Counted from the stretch's first letter, positions 37,631 to 47,859 are shown. The stretch is DNA of 64,000 nucleotides from Pontixanthobacter luteolus (GCF_009828095.1 NZ_WTYP01000001.1:434001-498000); one strand, 5' to 3'. Numbers and translations are program-made. Notes: generated by a model from the letters alone, not told the origin.

Positions 37631-38533
37631 ATGAAAAAACTCAGCTTCCTTCCCCGCCTTGCGCTGATCCTCGCGCTTCTGTTGCCTGTCTGGTTCCTTG
37701 TCGCATCGCTTGGTGCGAAATTCGGGCTCTGGAGCAAGATGTTCGGCTTTGCGACCATGACTGCAGGCATCGGCCCGATGGCCGCTATGGCGATTGCCGG
37801 GCTGGGTGCCCTGGCACTGATCGTGTCGCTGGTTGTGAAGCCGCGCAAAGGTTGGCTGGCATCACTGATCGCCATCGCAATACCGCTGGCGGTGCTGGCC
37901 GGTTTCAACCAGCTTCGCACGCAGGCGGGTTCGGTTCCGTTCATCTATGACGTGGCGACTGACACGTCCGACGCGCCCGTTTTCTCTGCAGAAATGATGG
38001 CCGCGCGGGCGGAGGCTGATGCCAACGAAGTGCTCGACTACAGCCGCCCACTCGGCGAGTACGACAAATGGGCCGAGAACCAGGATCTGTCGGGCACGAC
38101 CGCAGCCCAGGTGATCGCGGATGGTTATCCGGATCTGGAAACTCTGAGAGTGACCCAGTCCGCCGAAGACGCTCTGGCCGCAATCGAAGCAGCCATGAAG
38201 ATGCGCGGATTTGACGGCGTAAAAGTGGATCAGGAAACGGGCACCGTTGAAGGGACCGATGAACTTTTCTGGTACGGTTTCCAGGATGATGTCGTCGCAC
38301 GTGTCCGCGAAAGTGCAAACGGGGTGCTGATCGATTTCCGCTCCGTCTCGCGGCTTGGCACCAGCGATCTAGGTGTAAATGCCCAGCGGATCGCGGATTT
38401 GAGCAGCGCGGTGAAGGATCGTCTTTCCAAGGATTATCCATCGACCAGCGAGATTACCGTCGAAATGGATGGTGAATCCGCTGAGGACGATGCTGCCGAA
38501 GAGGCCGAGGCCGAAGGCGCCGCAGCAGAATAA
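37631..38533 (+). CDS. DUF1499 membrane protein
   Basis: A roughly 300-residue protein with three hydrophobic segments in the first 95 residues (ALILALLLPVWFLVASLG; AAMAIAGLGALALIVSLVV; ASLIAIAIPLAVLAGF) and a soluble DUF1499 domain starting at VPFIYDVATDTSDAPVF and ending near FRSVSRLGTSDLGVNAQRI. The C-terminus is an acidic Glu/Ala tail. Function unknown. The ATG at 37631 (MKKLSFLP) starts directly at the first hydrophobic run. Confidence 0.82.
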   Translation: MKKLSFLPRLALILALLLPVWFLVASLGAKFGLWSKMFGFATMTAGIGPMAAMAIAGLGALALIVSLVVKPRKGWLASLIAIAIPLAVLAGFNQLRTQAGSVPFIYDVATDTSDAPVFSAEMMAARAEADANEVLDYSRPLGEYDKWAENQDLSGTTAAQVIADGYPDLETLRVTQSAEDALAAIEAAMKMRGFDGVKVDQETGTVEGTDELFWYGFQDDVVARVRESANGVLIDFRSVSRLGTSDLGVNAQRIADLSSAVKDRLSKDYPSTSEITVEMDGESAEDDAAEEAEAEGAAAE

Positions 38534-38590
38534 TCCTCAGCCAAAGCCTGCGAGGGCCGTTGGCGGCAGCGATTGTGATTCAGGATGAAA

Positions 38591-38665
38591 TGGCTGGGGT
38601 GGCAGGGATCGAACCTGCGAATGCCGATACCAAAAACCGGTGCCTTACCACTTGGCCACACCCCA
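38591..38665 (-). tRNA. tRNA-Gln (UUG)
   Basis: Read on the minus strand, the 75-nt sequence folds as a tRNA: acceptor TGGGGTG/CACCCCA, D arm with GCCAAGTGGTAAGGC, anticodon stem CCGGT/ATCGG with loop TTTTGGT giving anticodon TTG, T arm GCAGGTTCGAATCCTGC, and an encoded 3' CCA. It decodes CAA/CAG. Neighbours are the DUF1499 gene and the GST gene. Confidence 0.95.
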
Positions 38666-38765
38666 GCAGCCCTAGCAGGTGATCCTGCGTTGGGCGCGCC
38701 CCGTATAGCGCGACAAATCTGTAAGGGAAGGGGGCAATCTCAAACAATTGCCACCTTTCCTGACT

Positions 38766-39620
38766 TCAGGCCGCTTTACCTGCGAAATCGCTGGCAGAGT
38801 GGCGGTTGGGAACACGCGTGTTTTCATCGCCCCAACTGCGGTTGACCATTTTTGCTCGCTTGACCGCGGGGCGGTTCATGACCTCATCGGCCCAGCGCCC
38901 GACCGCTTCGTATTCGTGGATCGACAGGAAGGTTTTTGCCTCGTTGTAAATCTCGCCAGTCGTGAAGGGCGCCAGCCACGGGGCTGCAGCCATGTCGGCG
39001 ATGGTATACTCGTCGCCCGCCAGATACCGGGTTTCCTTCAGGCGGTTATTGGCGACGTCGAACAGGCGCTTGGTTTCCATGGCATAGCGGTTGATCGGAT
39101 ATTCGTATTTTTCCGGCGCATAGGCGTAGAAATGGCCAAACCCGCCGCCGATGAATGGCGCGCTGCCGACCTGCCAGAAAAGCCAGCTGAGCGTTTCCGC
39201 ACGCGCCGCCGCGTCCGTCGGTAGAAATTTTCCGAACTTTTCAGCCATATGCATCAGGATGGCGCCGCTCTCGAAAACCCGGATCGGTGCGGGGCCGGAA
39301 TGGTCGACCATTGCCGGGATCTTTGAATTGGGATTGATATCGACAAACCCGCTGGTGAATTGTTGGCCCTCGCCAATATTGATGATCCAGGCATCGTATT
39401 CGGCGTCCGAATGGCCAGCTTCCAGCAGTTCTTCAAAAATGATGTTGGCCTTCACACCGTTGGGCGTGGCCAGTGAATAAAGCTGGTGGGGATGATCGCC
39501 TTTGGGCAGATCTTCCTGCCGCTGGGCGCCTGCGGTTGGCCGATTTATGTTGGCGAACCGGCCGCCGCTTTCACTGTCATAGGTCCAGACTTCGGGCGGG
39601 GTGTAGGTTGGGTCTGCCAT
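38766..39620 (-). CDS. yghU: Glutathione S-transferase, YghU-like
   Basis: A 284-residue cytosolic enzyme of the Nu/YghU class. It has the extended N-terminus GRFANINRPTAGA, the thioredoxin-like domain with LATPNGVKANIIFEELLE, SKIPAMVDHSG and VFESGAILMHMAEKFGKF, and the all-helical domain with EYTIADMAAAPWL. YghU binds two glutathiones and has disulfide reductase activity. Gene length matches the family. Confidence 0.9.
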   Translation of the reverse strand: MADPTYTPPEVWTYDSESGGRFANINRPTAGAQRQEDLPKGDHPHQLYSLATPNGVKANIIFEELLEAGHSDAEYDAWIINIGEGQQFTSGFVDINPNSKIPAMVDHSGPAPIRVFESGAILMHMAEKFGKFLPTDAAARAETLSWLFWQVGSAPFIGGGFGHFYAYAPEKYEYPINRYAMETKRLFDVANNRLKETRYLAGDEYTIADMAAAPWLAPFTTGEIYNEAKTFLSIHEYEAVGRWADEVMNRPAVKRAKMVNRSWGDENTRVPNRHSASDFAGKAA

Positions 39621-39708
39621 TGGAATTCTCCTGCTTGTCCAGCGTGCTGTTCGTTCGAATTGGTGGCCGGGTTACGGAACCGCAAGCAAGGCGGCGGGTT
39701 ATCTTTCC

Positions 39709-40716
39709 ATGTCAGCCGAGAAGCTCATCTATGTCGACGATAGCCTGCCGGGTATCACGCGCAAGGGCGCCGGCCGCGGCTGGGCATATTATGATGCCAA
39801 GGGCGGATTGATCCGCGACCGTGCGGAAAAAAGTCGGCTCAACGCGATTGCGCTGCCACCGGCGTATGTCGATGCCTGGTTCTGCCCAGCCCATAACGGG
39901 CATATTCTCGCGACGGGTTATGACGACAAGGGCCGCAAGCAATACCGTTACCACCCGGATTTTCGCGCCCGGAAAGAAAGCGAGAAGTTCGATGGCTGTA
40001 TCGCCTTCGGGAAACTCCTGCCTCTGGCGCGGAAGAAAGTGGCCGAAGATCTGACATCGGCCGGGATGACCAAACAGCGGGCCATTGCCAGTGTCGTCAG
40101 GCTGCTCGATCTGGGCTTCGTGAGGATCGGGAATGACCGGTATACGAAACAAAACAAGAGTTATGGTGCGACAACACTAAGGCAGAAACACGCCGAAATT
40201 GACGGCAGCACTGTGCACCTGGAATACCGGGGCAAGTCCGGTCAGGAACGCGAAATCGTGGTCGAGGATGATGAGTTCAGACAGGCGATCGAGGAATTGC
40301 AGGACCTGCCGGGTCAGGACCTGTTTCAGTTCGTGGACGATGATGGCCAGCGCCATCCGGTCGGCTCGTCAGATGTAAATGCCTATCTGCGTGATGCGAT
40401 GGGCGAAGACTTCACAGCGAAGAGCTTCAGGACGTGGCATGCGAGCGTGATGGCGTTCGAGGTGCTTGCTTGTGCGAAAGAGAAACTGACGATCAAGACG
40501 GTGATTGAAACCGTCGCAGATAAGCTGGGCAATACACCCGCCGTTACGCGCAGCAGTTATATCCATCCTGCCGTTATCGATGTGATCGAGTGTCAGGAAG
40601 AATGGCGCAGCCGGCTGGAGCTGCCGCGCAAAACCAAATACCAGTCCCGCGAAGAGCGGGGTCTGATCGCGTTTTTAGAAGAAGCGCCGTCTTGCGAGGA
40701 ATCACTTGCAGCGTAG
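39709..40716 (+). CDS. DNA topoisomerase IB
   Basis: A 335-residue bacterial type IB topoisomerase of the poxvirus-like group, which relaxes supercoils through a 3'-phosphotyrosine. The GITRKGAGRGWAYYDA N-terminus, the catalytic-core segment VRLLDLGFVRIGNDRYTKQNKSYGATTL, the KSFRTWHASV motif and the active-site tyrosine in RSSYIHPAVID are all visible. It is an accessory enzyme, not essential. It lies 25 bp ahead of the HTH-NAD synthetase gene. Confidence 0.92.
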   Translation: MSAEKLIYVDDSLPGITRKGAGRGWAYYDAKGGLIRDRAEKSRLNAIALPPAYVDAWFCPAHNGHILATGYDDKGRKQYRYHPDFRARKESEKFDGCIAFGKLLPLARKKVAEDLTSAGMTKQRAIASVVRLLDLGFVRIGNDRYTKQNKSYGATTLRQKHAEIDGSTVHLEYRGKSGQEREIVVEDDEFRQAIEELQDLPGQDLFQFVDDDGQRHPVGSSDVNAYLRDAMGEDFTAKSFRTWHASVMAFEVLACAKEKLTIKTVIETVADKLGNTPAVTRSSYIHPAVIDVIECQEEWRSRLELPRKTKYQSREERGLIAFLEEAPSCEESLAA

Positions 40717-40732
40717 TATCCTTTAGGGATAC
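40716..40732. promoter_or_regulatory. Small palindrome ahead of the HTH-NAD synthetase gene
   Basis: GTATCC (40716-40721) and GGATAC (40727-40732) are perfect 6-bp arms around TTTAG. It begins at the topoisomerase stop codon and ends 9 bp before the ATG at 40742, an apt place for an operator bound by the HTH domain of the next gene, or for a transcription-stop structure. Confidence 0.4.
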
Positions 40733-40741
40733 CTTGCCGTC

Positions 40742-43069
<2,328 letters not shown>

Positions 43070-43094
43070 CTCCGCCACGCCGCCCAGCGATTGG

Positions 43095-43120
43095 CCGGGG
43101 CATTTGCAAACTGGCCCCGG
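43095..43120. terminator. Hairpin between convergent nadE and azoR
   Basis: CCGGGGC (43095-43101) and GCCCCGG (43114-43120) form a 7-bp stem with a 12-base loop in the gap between the two convergent genes. No T-tract follows on either strand, so it is a weak bidirectional stop at most. Confidence 0.45.
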
Positions 43121-43132
43121 TCCGGTCCGGCC

Positions 43133-43726
43133 TTATACTGCCATCGTCTCTACACGCTGGTGCGCTTCGGCGATCTTTTCTTCGCCGCCTTCGCCCATGA
43201 TCGCATCGGCAGCGACGGTTTCCACATCGTGAATACCCAGGAAGCCGAGGAAGAAGCGCAGCCATGGGGTCATGAAATCCATTTCGCTGTCCACCGGGGT
43301 GCCGCCTGATGCGATTGCCAGATAGGCTTTCTTGCCTTCGAGAAGTCCCTTGGGACCTTCCGGCGTATACTGGAAGGTCGTGCCTGCACGGGCCACCATG
43401 TCGGCCCAGGCCTTGACCGTGGCAGGCACGCTGAAATTGTAGATCGGAACGCCAAAAACGATAGTGTCCGCAGCCTTCAGTTCGTCGATCAGCGTATCGG
43501 CGATGGCGGCGAGTTCGTGCTGGCTGCCCGTGCGCTCTGCATGGGGGGCAAGGTTGGCAGAGAAACGGTCTGCATCGACATAAGGGATGTCGTTTGCGCT
43601 CAGATCACGTGTGACCACGGCTGCGCCGCCGCCACTGGCAAGGCGCTCTACCAGCTTGGTGCTCAGGCCGCGAGATACGGATTCGTCGCCGCGAATGCTG
43701 GCGGTGATGTGCAGGATATTGGACAT
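43133..43726 (-). CDS. azoR: FMN-dependent NADH-azoreductase
   Basis: A 197-residue flavodoxin-fold quinone/azo reductase. The start MSNILHITASIRGDESVSR, the FMN-binding VFGVPIYNFSVPATVKAW and the segment IASGGTPVDSEMDFMTPWLRFFLGFLG are all AzoR hallmarks. It reduces quinones and azo dyes with NADH, and protects against electrophile stress. It lies downstream of a pirin gene on the same strand, with a hairpin between. Confidence 0.9.
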   Translation of the reverse strand: MSNILHITASIRGDESVSRGLSTKLVERLASGGGAAVVTRDLSANDIPYVDADRFSANLAPHAERTGSQHELAAIADTLIDELKAADTIVFGVPIYNFSVPATVKAWADMVARAGTTFQYTPEGPKGLLEGKKAYLAIASGGTPVDSEMDFMTPWLRFFLGFLGIHDVETVAADAIMGEGGEEKIAEAHQRVETMAV

Positions 43727-43746
43727 GAAAATACTCCGTATTGGTC

Positions 43747-43787
43747 GGCCCCGTCCCGATGTGAGGGGGAGGGTGCGGAACGGGGCC
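43747..43787 (-). terminator. Hairpin between the pirin and azoR genes
   Basis: GGCCCCGT (43747-43754) and ACGGGGCC (43780-43787) are perfect 8-bp arms around a 25-base loop, located after the pirin stop and before the azoR start. No T-run follows on the minus strand, so it may attenuate rather than end transcription. Confidence 0.45.
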
Positions 43788-43810
43788 TAGGGGGTGTTCA
43801 AAAGGGGTTT

Positions 43811-44506
43811 TCAGGCGGCGTCGACGAGCACCAACTCGCTATCTTCGAGCGCGGTGATCGTGATGCTGTCTTTTTGCGTGATGGCGATCCCGTCTCTTGC
43901 GTTTGCTTCCACATCTTCGATCTGGATCTTTCCAGTCGCTGGAACCAAATAAAGGTGCCGGTCGGCAGAGGCGTCGTAAGTTACGCTCTCGCCGGCTTTG
44001 ACAGTGGCACCCAGAACTCTGGCATTGGCGCGGATGGGCAGGGCGTCGTCTCCTCCACGACCCGAAGCCAGTGCCACGAATTTCCCGCTTCGATCGCCCT
44101 TTGGAAACTGCGCAGCGCCCCAATAGGGTTCGCCGCCGCGTTCGTCGGGGATGATCCAGATCTGGAACAGCGTCGTGTCTTCATCCTCGCGGTTGAATTC
44201 GGAATGGCGGACTCCGCTGCCGGCGCTCATCACCTGAACATCGCCAGCTTTGGTCCGGCCTTCATTGCCCATGCTGTCGGTATGGGTGATCGCGCCGGTT
44301 CGGACATAGGTGATGATTTCCATGTCGTTATGCGGGTGGGCAGGGAATCCGGTTCCGGCCTGGATCTTGTCGTCATTCCAGACGCGCAGCGCGCCCCAGT
44401 GGACCCGCTCAGGATCGTGATAGCTGGCGAACGAGAAATGGTGATGCGCGTCGAGCCAGCCGTGATTGGCCGCGCCCAGTGTGTTGAATGGCCGTAATTC
44501 GATTAT
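43811..44506 (-). CDS. Pirin family protein, apparently ATA-initiated
   Basis: A pirin of the two-cupin quercetinase-like type, about 231 residues. The metal-binding region FPAHPHNDMEIITYV and SAGSGVRHSEFN are diagnostic, and IELRPFNTLGAANHGWLDAHHHFSFA is the normal N-terminus. In this frame no ATG, GTG or TTG lies near the normal start. Instead, GGGAG sits 7 bp upstream of ATA (44506-44504). The only upstream ATG is at 44635, which would run past the divergent LysR start. It is divergent from the LysR gene. Confidence 0.85.
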   Translation of the reverse strand: MIELRPFNTLGAANHGWLDAHHHFSFASYHDPERVHWGALRVWNDDKIQAGTGFPAHPHNDMEIITYVRTGAITHTDSMGNEGRTKAGDVQVMSAGSGVRHSEFNREDEDTTLFQIWIIPDERGGEPYWGAAQFPKGDRSGKFVALASGRGGDDALPIRANARVLGATVKAGESVTYDASADRHLYLVPATGKIQIEDVEANARDGIAITQKDSITITALEDSELVLVDAA

Positions 44507-44587
44507 GGGAAGTCTCCCGTTGTTTTCCGTTACTGGACAGATAGCGATTGCGAGCGGTGCGGATAAGTGAGATAAAAAGTACCGAAA

Positions 44588-44606
44588 TGTTCGAATAATC
44601 AGAACA
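44588..44606 (+). promoter_or_regulatory. LysR-type operator between pirin and lysR
   Basis: TGTTC (44588-44592) and GAACA (44602-44606) are inverted arms around a 9-bp spacer, containing TTC-N9-GAA and so T-N11-A, the core pattern bound by LysR proteins. It lies just before the lysR GTG and about 80 bp before the pirin start. Confidence 0.55.
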
Positions 44607-44616
44607 GGATGTGATT

Positions 44617-45513
44617 GTGAAACTTGGTGAGCCAACTATCGATCAGCTCCGCGTGTTCCTTGCGGTGGCCGAACAAGGCAGTTTTGGCGGCGCGGCCCGG
44701 CAAATGGGCAAGGCGGTTTCGGCGGTCAGTTACGCCATTGCGCAGATCGAGGCGCAGCTGGGCGTTACACTGTTCGAACGGCAAGGGTCGCGCAAACCGG
44801 TGCTGACCGATGCCGGCAAGGGTTTGCTGGTCGAAGCGCGCAATGTCGCGGACGAAGTTGACGCCTTGCTGGCAAAAACGCGCAGCCTGCATTCTGGCCT
44901 GGAAAGCGATGTCTCGCTGGTGGTGGACGTCATGGTGCCCGGCGAAGTGACCGCTGCGGTCTTGCGTGAATTCCGCACGATGTTCCCGACCGTGTTCCTG
45001 CGCCTGCATGTGGAGGCGCTGGGCGCTGTTGCCGCTTGCCTTCTTTCAGGCGATGCGAGGCTTGCGATTGGCGGCCCGGTAATCGGCGATCACGATGAAT
45101 TGGAACGGCAGGCTATCGGACAGGTGGAACTGGTGCCCGTGGCGGCACCGGGCCATCCCCTCACAGATCCCGAAATTGCTCCGGGCGAAAGCCGCAGGCA
45201 TCTGCAATTGGTGCTGACTGACCGTTCGCCGCTGACCGAGGGACGCGAATTTTCCGTTCTCAGTCCGGAAAGTTGGCGGCTGGCCGATCTGGGCGCGAAA
45301 CATTCGCTGCTTAAGGAAGGAATCGGTTGGGGCAACATGCCGCGCCATGCTGTTCTGGACGATCTTTCCAGCGGCGCGCTGGTCGAACTGGATTTGCCGG
45401 AGCGGCCGGGCGGTTTCTATCCGCTCAGCGCGATGTGGCGCCGTGACGCACGGCCCGGCCCGGCGACAAGCTGGCTGATCGACGCGATGCGGGAGAAGCT
45501 GGGGGATTTCTGA
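44617..45513 (+). CDS. LysR family transcriptional regulator
   Basis: A 298-residue LysR regulator with N-terminal HTH (DQLRVFLAVAEQGSFGGAARQMGKAVSAVSYAIAQIEAQLGVTLFER) and a C-terminal effector-binding domain. Two in-frame GTG codons occur at 44611 and 44617; AGGA is 8 bp upstream of the second, so I choose 44617. It is divergent from the pirin gene and the operator-like sequence at 44588 fits pirin-azoR as its targets, most likely in response to an electrophile or quinone. Confidence 0.9.
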   Translation: MKLGEPTIDQLRVFLAVAEQGSFGGAARQMGKAVSAVSYAIAQIEAQLGVTLFERQGSRKPVLTDAGKGLLVEARNVADEVDALLAKTRSLHSGLESDVSLVVDVMVPGEVTAAVLREFRTMFPTVFLRLHVEALGAVAACLLSGDARLAIGGPVIGDHDELERQAIGQVELVPVAAPGHPLTDPEIAPGESRRHLQLVLTDRSPLTEGREFSVLSPESWRLADLGAKHSLLKEGIGWGNMPRHAVLDDLSSGALVELDLPERPGGFYPLSAMWRRDARPGPATSWLIDAMREKLGDF

Positions 45514-45515
45514 AG

Positions 45516-45797
45516 TCAGTCCGCAATGCAGCGATAATATTCGCTGACGACAAGTTGCGAAGCCGGATAACCATCGACCGGCATTGTTTCGAGGTGAAGC
45601 GTGCCCTCGGAAACGGGCTTACCTTTACCCTTGCAGGCCCTTTTTGCGAGCTTGCGCAGCATCAAATGCGCTTTTGTATGTTTTCGTATGCTGGCGTTTT
45701 CGCCAAGATGAGCTGTCACCTTGATACGGTCGTTATCGACGACCTCTGCCGCTGGCAGTGAAGCCAGCGATAACAGCGCCGCTGCGGCTGCGATCAA
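45516..45797 (-). CDS. Small exported protein of unknown function
   Basis: A 93-residue protein with a short signal peptide (MIAAAAALLSLASLPAAE). The mature part has two cysteines (about 55 and 90), many basic residues (RKHTKAHLMLRKLAKRACKGKGK) and VVSEYYRCIAD at the end. No family is recognised. It overlaps ilvE by ATGA, so it is in the ilvE transcript, and it converges on lysR. Confidence 0.65.
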   Translation of the reverse strand: MIAAAAALLSLASLPAAEVVDNDRIKVTAHLGENASIRKHTKAHLMLRKLAKRACKGKGKPVSEGTLHLETMPVDGYPASQLVVSEYYRCIAD

Positions 45798-46870
45798 AGC
45801 TTCATCACCCAGCCGTGGGTGTCGTCCACCGTACCGCGCTGGATGCCGACCAGCTTTTCACGGATCTTGCTGGTGATCTGGCCGGGGCCTCCGCTGCCGA
45901 TGGTGAACTCTCCGTCACCGCCAGCCACAGTGCCAACCGGTGTCACCACGGCGGCTGTGCCGCAGGCCATCGTCTCCAACAGTTTGCCGCTCTTCGCGTC
46001 ATCGCGCCACTGGTCGATGCTGTAAGGTTCCTCGCGCACGGTTAGCCCCTCTTCGCGCAGCAGCTGGATCAGGCTATTGCGGGTGATGCCGGGCAGGATC
46101 GTGCCGGTCAGCGGCGGTGTGATCACGCTGCCATCTTCCATCACGAAGAACAGGTTCATTCCGCCCAGTTCCTCGATCCATTTGCGTTCGACCGCATCGA
46201 GAAACACGACCTGATCGCACCCTTGCGCGATAGCCTCTGCTTGCGGCACCAGACTGGCGGCGTAATTGCCGCCCGTCTTGGCAGCGCCTGTCCCGCCTGG
46301 CGCGGCGCGGACATAATCCTGTGCGACCCAGATCTTGACCGCCGGCACACCCGATTTGAAATAATTCCCCGCGGGGGAGGCGATGACGATAAACTTGTAT
46401 TCCTTGGCCGGACGCACACCCAGAAACGCTTCGGATGCAAACATGAACGGGCGCAGATACAGCGAGCCGCCTTCCACGCTCGGGAACCAGTCCTTGTCGA
46501 TTGCGACCAGCTGGCGGACCGCCTCGATAAACAGGTCTTCGGGCACGTGCGGCATGGCCATGCGGTCTGCGCTGGCATTGAAACGGCGCGCGTTTTCTTC
46601 AGGACGGAACAGCGCAGCACTGCCATCGGCGTGCTTGTATGCTTTCATTCCTTCAAAAATTTCCTGCGCATAGTGCAGCACCGATGCAGCCGGATCGAGG
46701 CTGATATTCTGGCGCGGGCCGACCACGGCGTTGTGCCAGCCTTTCCCCTCCACATAGTCGATCGTGACCATGTGGTCGGAAAACAGCGTGCCGAAGCCGG
46801 GATCGGCCAAGGCTGCATCGCGCTGAGCAGCAGGTGTCGGCGAGGGGTGGGGAAGCGTCTTGAAGTCCAT
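45794..46870 (-). CDS. ilvE: Branched-chain-amino-acid aminotransferase
   Basis: A 358-residue class IV PLP aminotransferase that makes Leu, Ile and Val from their 2-oxoacids. It is the eukaryote-like longer form, with VLHYAQEIFEGMKAYKHADG, RPEENARRFNASADRM and the LPGITRNSLIQLLREEG segment. The PLP-binding lysine region ...RKWIEELGGMNLFFV lies near 230. It is followed by a coupled small exported protein gene and preceded by the structured stretch described below. Confidence 0.95.
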   Translation of the reverse strand: MDFKTLPHPSPTPAAQRDAALADPGFGTLFSDHMVTIDYVEGKGWHNAVVGPRQNISLDPAASVLHYAQEIFEGMKAYKHADGSAALFRPEENARRFNASADRMAMPHVPEDLFIEAVRQLVAIDKDWFPSVEGGSLYLRPFMFASEAFLGVRPAKEYKFIVIASPAGNYFKSGVPAVKIWVAQDYVRAAPGGTGAAKTGGNYAASLVPQAEAIAQGCDQVVFLDAVERKWIEELGGMNLFFVMEDGSVITPPLTGTILPGITRNSLIQLLREEGLTVREEPYSIDQWRDDAKSGKLLETMACGTAAVVTPVGTVAGGDGEFTIGSGGPGQITSKIREKLVGIQRGTVDDTHGWVMKL

Positions 46871-46994
46871 TCCGTCCGGTTAATGGCGCAGGTCCGGCAG
46901 GGCAAGCGCTCTGTGATTGAACCAGAGGAAGATTGTGTTTTGCGAACGGTGAGGTCGCAAAGATAATGCCGGAAACGAGAAGGCTGGAAATGAG

Positions 46995-47029
46995 AAGGGC
47001 GGCCCTCGCCCGTAGGAGGTGCCGCCCTT
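46995..47029 (-). terminator. Stem-loop downstream of the small ORF
   Basis: AAGGGCGGC (46995-47003) and GCCGCCCTT (47021-47029) form a perfect 9-bp stem with a 17-base loop. On the minus strand it is followed by CTCATTTCC, a weak T-rich tail. It probably ends the small-ORF transcript before ilvE. Confidence 0.5.
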
Positions 47030-47069
47030 AACATGGTCAGCGGCCGGAAGTGCCGCCCACGAGTACCTT

Positions 47070-47094
47070 TATCGGTTAGGAATGCTTACCGATA
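47070..47094 (-). repeat. Hairpin across the stop codon of the small ORF
   Basis: TATCGGT (47070-47076) and ACCGATA (47088-47094) are 7-bp inverted arms with an 11-base loop. On the minus strand the 5' arm contains the last codons (TAT CGG) and the first base of the TAA stop. Confidence 0.5.
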
Positions 47095-47142
47095 ATGCCT
47101 CGCGTGGAACTTTACCGACCCCCTTGCTGAACCATGAGACAT
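47086..47142 (-). CDS. 18-residue peptide ORF with full-length Shine-Dalgarno
   Basis: ATG at 47142 to TAA at 47086-47088 encodes MSHGSARGSVKFHARHYR, a basic, His/Arg/Ser/Gly-rich peptide with no membrane segment and no run of Leu, Ile or Val, so it does not look like an attenuator for ilvE. The start is unusually strong: AAAGGAGGTGATCC ends one base before the ATG. No family recognised. Translation is likely from the start site; function is unknown. Confidence 0.5.
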   Translation of the reverse strand: MSHGSARGSVKFHARHYR

Positions 47143-47143
47143 C

Positions 47144-47157
47144 GGATCACCTCCTTT
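47144..47157 (-). promoter_or_regulatory. Fourteen-nt ribosome binding site complementary to the 16S rRNA tail
   Basis: On the minus strand AAAGGAGGTGATCC is the exact complement of the usual 16S rRNA 3' end (GGATCACCTCCTTT, which reads on the plus strand). Core GGAGG is 7 bp from the ATG of the 18-codon ORF. Ordinary ribosome sites match only 4-6 bases. Confidence 0.7.
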
Positions 47158-47307
47158 CGCGCTTGAAAGCCAGAACCCGCGTTTCACCGGGGGTCCAAGA
47201 CCGCGTTCGCCGCTGATCTTGATGCCAATCTGATTCTTTTCAGCCGCGAACACAAGGCTTGTATTATTCTTTTTCCACGTCAGAATAATGCGCTCCGCCG
47301 ACGGGTG

Positions 47308-47859
47308 TCAGCGGCAATCCTCCACCACCCGCGTAATTTCCGGCCAGGCAGGCAGGTAAAGCGTTTCAAGCCCGCCTGTCTCGACAGCGAAGCGGCCGCG
47401 GCTGAGCGCAATCGCTTCCAGCAATCGGTCGTTTGCAGGAACCGTCGCGGCAACCAGCTCCCTCTGCCCTGGGACCGGCTGGGCAATCAGCAATCGTTGC
47501 GCGGTTTCCGTACGGATTCGCATCGGCGTGCTAGCCGCATTTGTCCCCCGCCGAGCGAGCGATATTGTGCGCTGCATAACGTCGCACCGAATGATGAACG
47601 GCGCGGTGTTTTCTGTTCCGCTTTGGGCGAAAACCGCCATGGTTTCATCCGGGTCCTGACCATAGGTCCAGTCACCCTCTGTCTGCGGAGCATCAAGCCA
47701 ATTATCGTAGGTTGGCTGCACGATTGGCTGCGGCGCCGGGCGGGCTGGCGCGGGTGCCTGTGTCGCGGCCGGTGCAGGTGACGGCTCAGGTTCCGGCACA
47801 GGTACACAGCATGCGGCAGTAAACAGGGGCAGGGCGGCAAGGGCACGCAGATATTTCAC
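47308..47859 (-). CDS. Predicted exported lipoprotein with proline-rich linker
   Basis: A roughly 183-residue protein. From the GTG at 47859 the product begins with a signal (MKYLRALAALPLFTAACC), ending in a Cys pair suited to lipid attachment. A Pro/Ala linker (PEPEPSPAPAATQAPAPARP) precedes a globular part with DPDETMAVFAQSGTENTAPFIIRCD and a long C-terminal strand-rich region. GGAG lies 5 bp upstream of that GTG; the longer frame to 47958 would overlap tlyA's start. No family recognised. Confidence 0.65.
   Translation of the reverse strand: MKYLRALAALPLFTAACCVPVPEPEPSPAPAATQAPAPARPAPQPIVQPTYDNWLDAPQTEGDWTYGQDPDETMAVFAQSGTENTAPFIIRCDVMQRTISLARRGTNAASTPMRIRTETAQRLLIAQPVPGQRELVAATVPANDRLLEAIALSRGRFAVETGGLETLYLPAWPEITRVVEDCR

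Larger units (their letters stand above)
46871..47307 (-). other. 437-bp gap holding a structured small-ORF transcript
   Basis: Between ilvE and the lipoprotein gene there is no full-length gene. The minus strand holds, in order, a hairpin with arms at 47173-47181 and 47202-47208, a small CTTTC/GAAAG hairpin that overlaps a 14-nt Shine-Dalgarno, an 18-codon ORF, a hairpin across its stop codon, and a terminator-like stem. This looks like a separate short transcript or a long ilvE leader. Confidence 0.55.

Noticed and set aside
47144-47157. 16S rRNA 3' end (GGATCACCTCCTTT on the plus strand)
   Set aside because: Only 14 bases match; flanks differ completely from any 16S gene. It is better read as an SD on the minus strand.
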